A DNA stretch of 64,000 bases, taken from CAWEQW01 sp963811365. GTDB taxonomy: Bacteria; Actinomycetota; Actinomycetes; Propionibacteriales; Nocardioidaceae. Positions 53,855-63,992 of this stretch are shown piece after piece; within the stretch, counting starts at the first letter, position 1; each line of letters opens with the position of its first letter. Under the pieces are notes generated by a model, which saw only the letters and a list, made by a program, of their open reading frames with translations, searched no databases and had not been told where the DNA came from. The translations under genes were made by a program, and so were the position numbers. The stretch is taken from positions 1-64,000 of the forward strand of contig CAWEQW010000015.1 in NCBI GenBank assembly GCA_963811365.1, read 5' to 3'.

Positions 53855-56410
53855 TCATTCCGTGGCAATAGCCTCAAGCACGTCGAGTCGGGCTGCACGT
53901 CGGGCCGGGAACACCGCCGCCAGCACCCCGACGACGGCGGACCCGGCGACGAACACCACCAGCTGGACGTACGGCACGGAGATCACCTCGAGGCCCTGGT
54001 CGCGCAGCGAGACCATCAGCGCCAGGCCGAACACGATGCCCATGAGCACGCCCAGCAGCGCCCCGAGCACCGCGATCACCACGGCCTCCAGCCGGATCAT
54101 CCGGCGCAGCTGACGGCGTCCGAGCCCGATGGCCCGCAGCAGCCCCACCTCGCGGGTGCGCTCGATCACCGAGAGCGCCAGCGTGTTCACGATCCCGAGC
54201 ACCGCGATGACCAGGGCGAGCCCGAGCAGCGCGTAGATCAGCGCCAGCAGCTGGTTGATCGGGCCGCGCTGCTCCGCGGCGTACCCGGCCTGGTCCTTGA
54301 CGGTCACCGTGGGCAGGTCGGCGGTCTGCGCGACGATCGTCCGCTGCAGCGCCGAGGTGCGCGTGCCGGGCGTCTTCTGGATCATCAGGTAGTTGTCCTG
54401 CGGCTGGTAGCCGCCCGCCTCCAGGCTGCCGAGCGTGGTGGTGAACGGCGAGAACAGGACCGGGTTGTTGTCGGCGTAGATACCGGCGACCCGGTAGCTC
54501 CTCCGGCCGTTCGGCATCCGCATCGCCACCCGGTCACCGACGTGCACGCCGAGCTGGGTGGCCCGCTTCCGGGCCACGAGCACCGAGCCGTCCCGCAGGT
54601 CGCCCGCCGACCCGGCGACCATCTCCACCCGCACCGAGTCCTCGAGCGAGGCGGGGCTGACGCCGATCAGCCCCGACTCCCTGCCGTCCACCGTCGCCCG
54701 GACGTAGCGCAGCCGGGTCACGGAGGCGACCCCGGAAGTGCGGGCGATCCGGTCGCCGATCGAGGGGCTGAACGGCATCCCGATGGCGTTGCTCACCACG
54801 AGGTCGCCCTGGAAGTTCTCGGCGATGGTCTGGTCGACGCTGGCCTTGGACGACGACCCGACGATCGACATCGTGGTGACCAGCGCCAGCCCGATCATCA
54901 GCGCCGAGGCGGTGGCCGCCGTCCGGCGCGGGTTGCGCAGCGAGTTCTGCCCGGCCAGCTGCCCGACCGTGCCGAAAGCACGGTCGTAGAGCGCGGCCGC
55001 GGCGAGCAGGAACGGGCGGCTGACCACCGGGCTCGCCGTCGCCGCTCCGAGCAGGGCGGCGAGGATGCCGGCGCCCACCCAGTAGCCCGGCTGCGGCACG
55101 TCGGCGAACAGGCCGGTCAGCATCAGACCGACCCCCGCGAGCGCGAGGACCGCGCCGGTGACGAAGCGCCAGCGCAGCGTCGACTCGGGCATCGCCACGT
55201 CGTCGCGCAGCGCCGCCACGGGCGCGATCCTGGCCGAGCGCCGGGCGGGCAGGTACGCCGCGAGCGTGGTCACCACGATCCCCACGGCGTACGCCGCGAT
55301 GACAGTGCGCGGCGCGAAGACCAGCGCCGTGCCGGAGATGTCCAGCCCGAAGCTCGCGAACAGGGCACGGATGCCCATCGCCAGCAGCACGCCGAGCCCG
55401 AGGCCGATGGTCGCACCGACCGCGCCGAGCACCACCGCCTCGAACAGCACCGACCCGGTCACCTGCCGCCGCGACGCCCCCAGCGCGCGCAGCAGCGCCA
55501 GCTCGCGGCTGCGCTGGGCGACCAGGATCGAGAAGGTGTTCACGATCAGGAAGCTGCCGACGACCAGCGAGATGCCCGCGAAGATCAGCAGGAACTTGTT
55601 GATGAACGAGATCGCCTTCATCAGCTGGGTGGCCGAGTCGTCGGCGACCTTGTCACCGGTCAGGGCCTGGTAGCCCTTCGGCAGCAGAGACCGCACCTGG
55701 TCGCGCAGCTGGGTCTGGGACACCCCGGGCTTCGCGGTGACCCAGGCGTCGGTGAACCGGTCGCGGCCCTGCAGGAAGAGCTTCTGCGCGGTCCGGGTGT
55801 CGAAGATGCTGATCGTCGCACCGTTGGTCGAGCCGCCGTCGGCGAAGTCGGCGAGCCCGACCAGGGTGGGCGTGAGCAGGGCCGTGCTCCCGGAGGTGAC
55901 CAGGTGCACGGTGTCGCCGATCGTGTAGCCGGCCCGTTGGGCGGTCTTGACGTCCAGGGCGACCTCGTCGACGTTGCGCGGCGGGTGGCCGAGGGTGATC
56001 TGGAGCCCCTTGATGCCGTGCCCGGCCGGAGCGTCGGTCCAGTTGCCGCCGATGCCCGGCGGCCCCGCCCCGCCGACGACCTTGTTGTCGCGGCCGACGA
56101 CGAAGACGCCGAGCGAGCTGACCTTGCCGTCGGCGCGCTCGGCCCCGGGAGCGGTCGCCAGCCTGCGCACCAGGGAGGCCGGCAGGGACCTCGTGCTCTC
56201 GGTGCCGTCGGTGACGTTCGTCGCGGTGCCCACCGGCCTGACGACCACGTCGCCGACCGACGAGGCGAAGATCGCCGTGAAGCTGCGGCCCAGCGTGTCG
56301 GTGAAGATGAACGAGCCGGCGACGAACGCGACGCCGAGGACGATCGCGAACGTGCTCATCAGCAGGCGCACCTTGCGCCCGAGCAGGCTCTTCCAGGCGG
56401 CCCGCAGCAT
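53855..56410 (-). CDS. FtsX/MacB-type ABC transporter permease
   Basis: An 851-residue membrane subunit with two FtsX domains. The N-terminal anchor reads WKSLLGRKVRLLMSTFAIVLGVAFVAGSFIFTDTL, followed by a large extracytoplasmic domain (about 40-260). Three helices around 275-400 follow (LALLRALGASRRQVTGSVLFEA), then a second anchor with LRNPRRTAATASALMIGLALVT near 490. The second periplasmic-like domain ends in the final helices (GLLRAIGLGRRQLRRMIRLEAVVIAVLG). Such pairs often export lipids or peptides or work as mechanotransmitters. The ATG at 56410 overlaps the ATPase stop by one base. Confidence 0.88.
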   Translation of the reverse strand: MLRAAWKSLLGRKVRLLMSTFAIVLGVAFVAGSFIFTDTLGRSFTAIFASSVGDVVVRPVGTATNVTDGTESTRSLPASLVRRLATAPGAERADGKVSSLGVFVVGRDNKVVGGAGPPGIGGNWTDAPAGHGIKGLQITLGHPPRNVDEVALDVKTAQRAGYTIGDTVHLVTSGSTALLTPTLVGLADFADGGSTNGATISIFDTRTAQKLFLQGRDRFTDAWVTAKPGVSQTQLRDQVRSLLPKGYQALTGDKVADDSATQLMKAISFINKFLLIFAGISLVVGSFLIVNTFSILVAQRSRELALLRALGASRRQVTGSVLFEAVVLGAVGATIGLGLGVLLAMGIRALFASFGLDISGTALVFAPRTVIAAYAVGIVVTTLAAYLPARRSARIAPVAALRDDVAMPESTLRWRFVTGAVLALAGVGLMLTGLFADVPQPGYWVGAGILAALLGAATASPVVSRPFLLAAAALYDRAFGTVGQLAGQNSLRNPRRTAATASALMIGLALVTTMSIVGSSSKASVDQTIAENFQGDLVVSNAIGMPFSPSIGDRIARTSGVASVTRLRYVRATVDGRESGLIGVSPASLEDSVRVEMVAGSAGDLRDGSVLVARKRATQLGVHVGDRVAMRMPNGRRSYRVAGIYADNNPVLFSPFTTTLGSLEAGGYQPQDNYLMIQKTPGTRTSALQRTIVAQTADLPTVTVKDQAGYAAEQRGPINQLLALIYALLGLALVIAVLGIVNTLALSVIERTREVGLLRAIGLGRRQLRRMIRLEAVVIAVLGALLGVLMGIVFGLALMVSLRDQGLEVISVPYVQLVVFVAGSAVVGVLAAVFPARRAARLDVLEAIATE

Positions 56411-57207
56411 CAGTCCGCCGCCGCCCCGTCGAGCTGACGGCCGTCGATCGAGGTCATCCGGGCCAGGACCCGCTCGCGGTCCGGGTCGCGCATCTCGCCG
56501 GCCACCGTGCCGTCGGCCAGGAAGATCACCCGGTCGGTGAACGCCGCGGCGACCGGGTCGTGGGTGACCATCACGATCGTCTGGCCGAACTCGTCGACCG
56601 ACCGGCGCAGCAGTGAGAGCACCTCCGCACCGGAGCGCGAGTCGAGGTTGCCGGTCGGCTCGTCCGCGAACACGATCGACGGGCGGCTCGCCAGCGCGCG
56701 CGCCACCGCTACCCGCTGCTGCTGCCCGCCGGACAGCTCGTTGGGGCGGTGCCCGAGGCGCGGCCCGAGCTCCACCGCGGAGATGACGCTGTCGTACCAC
56801 GCACGGTCCGGCTTGCGCCCCGCGATGGACAGCGGCAGCAGGATGTTCTCCTCCGCGGTCAGGGTCGGAACCAGGTTGTAGGACTGGAAGACGAAGCCGA
56901 TCCGGTCCCGCCGAAGCCGGGTCAGCTCCTTGTCCTTGAGCCGCGAGAGGTCGGTGTCCCCGATCAGCACCGAGCCGCTGGTCGCGGAGTCCAGCGCGGC
57001 GCAGCAGTGCATCAGCGTGGACTTGCCGGAGCCCGACGGCCCCATCACCGCGGTGAACTCCCCGGTGAGCAGGTCGAGGGTGACGCTGTCGAGGGCGACG
57101 ACCTTCGCGTCGCCGGTGCCGTAGGTCTTGGTCAGCTCCACCGTGCGTGCGGCGGGAGCCCGGGTGCCGACCGGAGAGGTGTCACTGGCCGGTGCATGGT
57201 CGGTCAC
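56410..57207 (-). CDS. ABC transporter ATP-binding protein (MacB/LolD-like)
   Basis: A 265-residue ATPase partner of the FtsX-type permease. Motifs: Walker A GPSGSGKST near residue 56, Q-loop FQSYNLVPTLTAEENILLPL, signature LSGGQQQRVAVARAL, Walker B IVFADEPTGNLDSRSG and H-loop MVTHDP. The start is the GTG at 57207, with a polar tail before the domain. Divergent from alkB. Confidence 0.9.
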   Translation of the reverse strand: MTDHAPASDTSPVGTRAPAARTVELTKTYGTGDAKVVALDSVTLDLLTGEFTAVMGPSGSGKSTLMHCCAALDSATSGSVLIGDTDLSRLKDKELTRLRRDRIGFVFQSYNLVPTLTAEENILLPLSIAGRKPDRAWYDSVISAVELGPRLGHRPNELSGGQQQRVAVARALASRPSIVFADEPTGNLDSRSGAEVLSLLRRSVDEFGQTIVMVTHDPVAAAFTDRVIFLADGTVAGEMRDPDRERVLARMTSIDGRQLDGAAAD

Positions 57208-57375
57208 GAGTCGGTCCTCCGTGCTTCGCGCATGTGTTTGCGTCCGGTCTCAACCTAAGGCCGCGCCGCGGGGCGCGACACCGGAAGAACGACTACGTGG
57301 CCCCGGTCTCTCCCCGAGCCGACCCCGAGCTCCTGCACTAGAACATCTGTTCGAACCGACGTAGGCTCACCCGTC

Positions 57376-58035
57376 ATGACCGTGGACTTCCAGGCGTCCC
57401 TGTTCGACGACGTCACCGAGGCCGCCGCCGACCGGTCCGCGGCCGCGCCGACCCTCGGACCGCTCGGCGCGACGGTGCGGCGCCACCAGCTGTCCCGGGG
57501 CGCCTGGGTCGACGTCCGGCCCGGCTGGGTCACCGGCTCCGACGACCTGTTCGCGCGGCTGGTCGCCGCCGTGCCGTGGCAGGCCGAGCGCCGGCAGATG
57601 TACGACCGCGTGGTCGCCGTGCCGCGGCTGCTCCGGTTCTACGGCGAGGGCGAGCAGCTGCCCGACCCGCTGCTGGCGGCCGCCCGCGACGCCCTCAGCG
57701 CGCACTACCGGCCCGAGCTCGGCGAGGACTTCACCACGGCCGGGATGTGCTACTACCGCGACGGCCGGGACAGCGTGGCCTGGCACGGCGACACCATCGG
57801 CCGCAGCCGCACGCAGGACACCATGGTCGCCATCGTGTCGTTCGGCGAGGCGCGGCGACTGACGCTGCGGCCGCGCAACGGCTCCGGCGCGACCCGGGCC
57901 TTCCCCGCCGGCCACGGCGACCTGCTCGTGATGGGCGGCTCCTGCCAGCGGACCTGGGAGCACGCCGTGCTCAAGACGGCCCGCCCGGTCGGACCGCGGA
58001 TCAGCGTGCAGCTCCGCCCGCGCGGCGTCCGCTGA
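57376..58035 (+). CDS. AlkB-type 2-oxoglutarate/Fe(II) dioxygenase
   Basis: A 219-residue DNA-repair dioxygenase that should remove alkyl groups from 1-methyladenine and 3-methylcytosine. Iron ligands: His137 and Asp139 in AWHGDTIG, and His196 in WEHAVLK; the 2-oxoglutarate Arg is in RISVQLRPR. CYYRDGRDSVAWHGD and GEARRLTLRP are typical of the ALKBH2/3-like group. The start is the ATG at 57376. Confidence 0.9.
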   Translation: MTVDFQASLFDDVTEAAADRSAAAPTLGPLGATVRRHQLSRGAWVDVRPGWVTGSDDLFARLVAAVPWQAERRQMYDRVVAVPRLLRFYGEGEQLPDPLLAAARDALSAHYRPELGEDFTTAGMCYYRDGRDSVAWHGDTIGRSRTQDTMVAIVSFGEARRLTLRPRNGSGATRAFPAGHGDLLVMGGSCQRTWEHAVLKTARPVGPRISVQLRPRGVR

Positions 58036-58060
58036 CCGGGGCGTAGGCCTGCGGGAGGTC

Positions 58061-58137
58061 CACCACGGTATGCAGCCGAACCCGCACTCCCCACGACGGA
58101 CACCTCGTGGGGAGCGCAGGTCCGTCGTGGGAGGACG
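58061..58137 (+). repeat. Dispersed structured intergenic repeat, copy B
   Basis: Aligned with the reverse complement of 27551-27625. The core is a perfect 10-bp stem, CTCCCCACGA (58087-58096) and TCGTGGGGAG (58105-58114), with loop CGGACACC. Compared with copy A the third stem pair is C-G rather than G-C, changed on both sides, which is a compensatory change. Flanks ATGCAG-CGAACCCGCACT and GTCGTGGG are also shared. It lies 25 bp past alkB. Confidence 0.8.
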
Positions 58138-58240
58138 GGGCTGGATCGCCTCGAGGCCGTCCGGCGCCACGCGCGAGCTGCCGCCTCGCCGCAGGTCACC
58201 TGGCCGGGTCGACCAGGGCCCAGTCGCTCGGAGCAGCAGA

Positions 58241-58274
58241 CAGCAGGGCCCCGGCCGGAGCCGGGGCCCTGCTG
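58241..58274. terminator. Strong hairpin downstream of groEL
   Basis: CAGCAGGGCCCCGGC (58241-58255) and GCCGGGGCCCTGCTG (58260-58274) form a perfect 15-bp stem with a 4-base loop, 50 bp past the groEL stop (minus strand). On the minus strand TCTGCTG follows. It probably ends groEL transcription and may also serve alkB from the other side. Confidence 0.8.
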
Positions 58275-58324
58275 TTGTGCTGTGCTGCCTGGTACGGCGT
58301 CGAGGGACCAGCCCCCGGGCGGAC

Positions 58325-59962
<1,638 letters not shown>

Positions 59963-60110
59963 AACTCCTGCGATTCCTCACGCTGAGAGTTCTGGATGGA
60001 CCGGCTCGACGCCCGCGACGGACGGCCCCCGCTGTCCCGGCGAACCCTTCCCGCCGGCGCCCTGAGACCTCGTCTCCCCGGTCCGTGTACGCGCCCGGCC
60101 TCGCACCGGG

Positions 60111-60137
60111 CTGTCACTCTCGATGGGAGAGTGCTAG
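60111..60137 (-). promoter_or_regulatory. CIRCE operator, copy 1 (promoter-proximal)
   Basis: CTGTCACTC (60111-60119), nine bases, GAGTGCTAG (60129-60137). This matches the HrcA-binding CIRCE consensus TTAGCACTC-N9-GAGTGCTAA with a few changes in the outer bases of the left half-site. It lies about 150 bp upstream of groEL. Confidence 0.8.
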
Positions 60138-60144
60138 CCAATTC

Positions 60145-60171
60145 TTAGCACTCGACCCCTCTGAGTGCAAG
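60145..60171 (-). promoter_or_regulatory. CIRCE operator, copy 2, with overlapping groEL promoter
   Basis: TTAGCACTC (60145-60153), nine bases, GAGTGCAAG (60163-60171), a near-consensus CIRCE. On the minus strand a sigma-70-like promoter overlaps it: -35 TTGCAC (60170-60165), a 17-base spacer, and -10 TAAGAA (60147-60142). HrcA bound here would block polymerase directly. Confidence 0.85.
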
Positions 60172-60446
60172 GCAGCGCCCGGCCGCACCGCTCGCCCCGA
60201 GGGTCCCGGCACGGACCCGGCGGGGCCCCCGGGCGCGCGCACAGCAGGCGCACAGGCGTCTAGACCGCGGGTCGGTTCGCCGTCCGGTCACCATTGACCG
60301 TCCCCCACGTGCGCCCTAACCTTGAGGAACCTCGTGGGTGCGACGGGGTTTTGGCCGGAGCCGCGGCGCTTCACAGCAGCCGCGCTCCGGCCACTTTCAT
60401 GCGCGTGGGCAGTTTCCTCTGTGGGGACAGGCGATCAGAGCCGCTC

Positions 60447-60869
60447 TCACCGTACGACGGCCAGCGGCGGCGCCGGCGAGAGCTGCACCTCCACGTCCGG
60501 CGGGTCCAGCAGCGACGTGTGCACGATGCAGTGCCGGGACACCGCGAGCAGCGCGTCCCGCCGACCGACCGGGACGGTGTCCGGCACGTCGACGGTGACC
60601 TCGATGCGGGTCACCCGTGCCGGCCGGCCCCCGCTCTCGAACGACGCGCTCACCGCGAGCCCGGTCGTCGGCAGGCCGTGCCGGTGCAGGTAGCGGCGGG
60701 CGTAGAAGGCCACGCACGACGCCAGCCCGGCGACGAACAGCTCCGTCGGCGTGGGTGCCTGGTCGGAGCCGCCGACGTCCAGCGGCTGGTCGACGTACAC
60801 GGTGTGCCCGCGCACCTCCACCGCGAACCGGTCGTCGGCCACATGACCGACGCGCAGCCTCGTGCTCAT
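60447..60869 (-). CDS. OsmC family peroxide-reductase-like protein
   Basis: A 140-residue OsmC/Ohr-fold protein. The two redox cysteines are Cys52 in GLASCVAFYARRYL and Cys114 in SRHCIVHTSL. QAPTPTELFVAGLASC is the family's central helix. It probably reduces organic peroxides in the cytoplasm with a thiol donor. The ATG at 60869 is the natural start. The 275 bp between it and the CIRCE sites (60172-60446) hold no recognised gene. Confidence 0.87.
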   Translation of the reverse strand: MSTRLRVGHVADDRFAVEVRGHTVYVDQPLDVGGSDQAPTPTELFVAGLASCVAFYARRYLHRHGLPTTGLAVSASFESGGRPARVTRIEVTVDVPDTVPVGRRDALLAVSRHCIVHTSLLDPPDVEVQLSPAPPLAVVR

Positions 60870-60943
60870 GGACCGACGGTAGGTCCGGGCGCCGGCCTGG
60901 GCAGGTGCCGTTGGTCCCGTCTCGGCGGGCCGGGCGGCCGGTC

Positions 60944-61219
60944 TCAGCCGCCGGCGACCGCCGGGATGACCGAGACCTGCGCCCCGTCGGGCGTCGGGGT
61001 CTCGAGCGCGTCGAGGAAGCGCACGTCGTCGTTGCCGACGTACACGTTGACGAACCGGCGGATCGCCCCCTGCTCGTCGAGGATCCGCGCCCGGATGCCC
61101 GGGTAGGAGCCGTCGAGGCTCGCCAGCACCTCCCCCAGGGTGCCGCCCTCGGCCTCCACCTCGGACTGGCCACCGGTGTAGGTGCGCAGGATGGTCGGGA
61201 CCCGAACGCTGACGCTCAT
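60944..61219 (-). CDS. MoaD/ThiS-family sulfur carrier protein
   Basis: A 91-residue beta-grasp protein ending in Gly-Gly (VIPAVAGG), the C-terminus that is adenylated and thiocarboxylated in sulfur carriers. SVRVPTILRTYTGGQSEVEAEGGTLGEVLASLD is typical of the CysO/MoaD branch, as is FVNVYVGNDDVRFLDALETP. It starts 10 bp after threonine synthase and is probably co-transcribed. It may feed a sulfur-dependent amino acid pathway or molybdopterin synthesis. Confidence 0.88.
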   Translation of the reverse strand: MSVSVRVPTILRTYTGGQSEVEAEGGTLGEVLASLDGSYPGIRARILDEQGAIRRFVNVYVGNDDVRFLDALETPTPDGAQVSVIPAVAGG

Positions 61220-61229
61220 GGAGCTCCTC

Positions 61230-62501
61230 TCAGACCAGGCCGGTGTCGGCGAAGGCGGTGTAGCTGGGATCGATCGTGGCAGCCGGACCCACCCGGTCGG
61301 CGACCGCGTCGAGGGTCTTCAGCCCGTCGCCGGTGTTGATCACGACGGTCTCGGCGTCCGGGTCCAGCCGTCCGGAGTCCACGAGCTTCTTGAGCGTCGC
61401 GACGGTGACACCGCCGGCGGTCTCGGCGAAGATGCCCTCGGTGCGGGCGAGCAGCGCGATGCCGGCGCGGACCTCCTCGTCGGTGACGTCCTCGACCGCG
61501 CCGCCGGTGCGCCGGGTGACGTCGAGGACGTAGGGGCCGTCGGCGGGGTTGCCGATCGCGAGCGACTTGGCGATGGTGTCCGGCCGGACCGGGCGTACGA
61601 CGTCGTGGCCGCTCTTGAACGCCGTGGACACCGGCGAGCAGCCTGCGGCCTGCGCGCCGAACACCTTGTACGGCGCGTCCTCGACCAGCCCGAGCCGCAC
61701 CAGCTCGGTGAAGCCCTTGTCCACCTTGGTCAGCTGCGAGCCCGAGGCCACCGGGATGACGACCTGCTCGGGCAGCCGCCAGCCGAGCTGCTCCGCGATC
61801 TCGAAGCCCAGCGTCTTCGAACCCTCGGCGTAGTAGGGGCGCACGTTCACGTTGACGAACGCCCAGCCCTCCTCCTCGCCGGCGATCTCCGAGGCGAGCC
61901 GGTTCACGTCGTCGTAGCTGCCCTTCACCGCGATCAGCGTCCCGCCGTACACGGCGGTGGCCAGCACCTTCGGGCGCTCGAGGTCGTGCGGGACGAGCAC
62001 GACGGTCTTGATGCCGGCCCGCGCACCGGCCGCGGCGACCGCGTTGGCGAGGTTGCCGGTCGAGGGGCAGGCGAAGACCGTCATGCCGAGCTCGCGCGCG
62101 GCGCTCAGCGCCATCGCGACGACCCGGTCCTTGAAGGAGTGGGTCGGGTTGCCGGAGTCGTCCTTGACCCACAGTCTGCGCAGGCCGAGCTCGCGGCCCA
62201 GGTTGTCCGCGCGCACCAGCCGGGTGAAGCCGGGCTCCATGTTCGGGCTCGAGGCGATGTCGGCGGGCACCGGCAGCAGGGGCTGGTAGCGCCAGATGCT
62301 CTTCGGTCCGGCCTCGATCTGGGCGCGGGTCACGGCCGGGAAGTCGTAGCCGATCTCGAGCGGCCCGAAGCACTCGCGACAGGCGTAGAACGGCCCGAGC
62401 TCCTGGGTGGCGCGACACTCGCGGCAGACGAGGTGCACGGCGTTGCCGAAGGCACCGTCGCGGAGAACCGGCGTGGTGGGGGCGAGAACTGACGTGCTCA
62501 A
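61230..62501 (-). CDS. thrC: Threonine synthase
   Basis: A 423-residue PLP enzyme that converts O-phosphohomoserine to threonine. The N-terminal zinc-ribbon-like segment HLVCRECRATQELGPFYACRECFGPLEIGYDF has two CxxC pairs, usual in this short ThrC class. The PLP lysine is in NPTHSFKDRVVAMALSAA and the phosphate loop in CPSTGNLANAVAAAGARAG. The start is the TTG at 62501, because AGAAGGAGG lies five bases upstream. The SD region and start codon lie in a perfect 14-bp palindrome (62500-62513). Confidence 0.9.
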   Translation of the reverse strand: MSTSVLAPTTPVLRDGAFGNAVHLVCRECRATQELGPFYACRECFGPLEIGYDFPAVTRAQIEAGPKSIWRYQPLLPVPADIASSPNMEPGFTRLVRADNLGRELGLRRLWVKDDSGNPTHSFKDRVVAMALSAARELGMTVFACPSTGNLANAVAAAGARAGIKTVVLVPHDLERPKVLATAVYGGTLIAVKGSYDDVNRLASEIAGEEEGWAFVNVNVRPYYAEGSKTLGFEIAEQLGWRLPEQVVIPVASGSQLTKVDKGFTELVRLGLVEDAPYKVFGAQAAGCSPVSTAFKSGHDVVRPVRPDTIAKSLAIGNPADGPYVLDVTRRTGGAVEDVTDEEVRAGIALLARTEGIFAETAGGVTVATLKKLVDSGRLDPDAETVVINTGDGLKTLDAVADRVGPAATIDPSYTAFADTGLV

Positions 62502-62753
62502 GGAGGCCTCCTTCTCATCTTCCCCGGGCCGGCTCTCGGCGCGGGACGGACGTAGCACCGTGGCCGTCGCGTGCGGTCCCCCGTGGAGGCGTGCGGCGGC
62601 AGGTTGCCGGGGCTTCAGCGGGCCGTTTCCCTCTGCCCCTCTCGATGAGCAGGATGAACTCTACGGAGCCGTCTCACGATGCGCACATCGGCTCCAGCAT
62701 TCGAGACGCGGCCGCCCGGAGCCGCTGCGGCCGGGATGCGGCAGGATGCCGGC

Positions 62754-63188
62754 GTGCAGACCTGGCAGGTGGTGCGGCTCGCCAACGCGGCCAACGGCTC
62801 CACGGCCCTCGGGGTCGCGGTCGCGGTCCTGGGCGGTGCCCGGGTCGCTCCGGGACCGCGCGGCCTGCTGCTCGCGCACGGCTACCGGCCCCGGCTGCCG
62901 GTCGCCGCGGCGTTCACGGTGGGCAACGTGGTCGTCTGCCGCGGTGCTCCGGGGTGGCTCGAGGCGCGCCCGCGGCTGCTGCGTCACGAGGAGCGGCACA
63001 CCCGCCAGTACGCCGTGTGCCTGGGGCTGCCGATGCTCCCGCTGTACGTCGTGGCCGCGGCCTGGTCGTGGCTGCGCTGCGGCCACCCGGCGAGCCGGAA
63101 CCTGTTCGAGCGGCTCGCCGGCCTCGACGACGGCGGCTACCCAGCGGCCGGGTCGCGGCGGGCCCGGCCGGCGTCCGCGGTGAGCTGA
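62754..63188 (+). CDS. Hypothetical membrane-associated protein with HExxH motif
   Basis: A 144-residue protein of no family I can name. Two hydrophobic stretches (about 50-62 and 90-110) flank LLRHEERHTRQYA, in which H78-E79-x-x-H82 fits the HExxH zinc-binding motif of metallopeptidases. The GTG at 62754 has AGGA upstream. It is convergent with otsB and overlaps its repaired end by about 50 bp. Confidence 0.65.
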   Translation: MQTWQVVRLANAANGSTALGVAVAVLGGARVAPGPRGLLLAHGYRPRLPVAAAFTVGNVVVCRGAPGWLEARPRLLRHEERHTRQYAVCLGLPMLPLYVVAAAWSWLRCGHPASRNLFERLAGLDDGGYPAAGSRRARPASAVS

Positions 63189-63992
63189 CGCAGCAGGTCG
63201 AGCACGCCCTCCGGGCCGGGCACCACCAGGTCGGACGAGCTCGACCAGCGCCTGCTGCTCCTCCGACCCGGAGCACACCAGCAGCGCCGGCAGCCGGCGG
63301 TCACGCAGCCGGCCGACCGCCTCGAAGGCCTCGACGTCGCCGAGGTCGTCGCCGGCGAACACCAGCCCGTCCACCCGCAGCTCCTCGACGAGCGTCCGCA
63401 CCGCCTCGCCCTTGTGCATCCCCGGCGCCCGGACCTCGAGCACCAGCCGGCCGGGCTCCAGCGCCAGACCGTGCCGGTCGGCCGCGTCGGCCAGCACCGG
63501 CTGCAGCCGGGCGTACGCCGGCTGCGCGTCGTCGAGCCGCCGGGTGTGCACCGCGATCGCCAGCCCCTTCTCCTCGACGTGCGCGCCGGAGGCGTCGGCG
63601 GCCTCGAGGATGCCCGGCAGCTCCTCCCGCAGCGCCTCCAGCGCCTCCGGCGGCGCGGGCGACTGGAAGCGCCGGGTCTCGGAGTCCCACCGCTCGTTGC
63701 CGTACTGGCCCATCACCAGCAGCCGCCCGCCGCTCAGCCGGTCCGCGAGCCGGTCGAGGTCACCGAGCTCGACGACCTGCCGGGCCGGTCGGCCGGTCAC
63801 GACCGCCACCGCGCGCACCCGTGCGGCGAGCGGGACCAGCACGTCGGCGGCGTCCGGGTGGATCACCGCGGCCGCGGGGTCCTCGACGATCGGCGCCAGC
63901 GTGCCGTCGAAGTCCAGGCCGACCACGACGCCGTCCGCGACGTCGAGCAGCGCGGCGTACCGGGAGGGCCCTTCGGGGCTGCGGAAGTCCAT
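63137..63992 (-). CDS. otsB: Trehalose-6-phosphate phosphatase, frameshifted near its 3' end
   Basis: HAD-family phosphatase that should release trehalose from trehalose-6-phosphate. Catalytic Asp27 and Asp29 are in GLDFDGTLAPIVEDP; AVVTGRPARQVVEL, GQYGNERWD, RLVLEVRAPGMHKGEAVRTLVEE and FAGDDLGDVEAFEAV are family motifs. After SGSEEQQALVEL (about 63240) the open frame turns into Arg/Gly-rich sequence and runs on to 62661. In the next frame the expected end appears (DLVVPGPEGVLDLLRQLTADAG) with a stop at 63137-63139. One extra base near 63235 explains this. Repaired length is about 284 aa, normal for the family. The start is the ATG at 63992. Confidence 0.82.

Noticed and set aside
62661..63136. 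Extension of the trehalose-phosphatase frame to 62661
   Set aside because: Past about 63240 this frame is Arg/Gly-rich and covers the plus-strand HExxH gene; the normal C-terminus is in the next frame.
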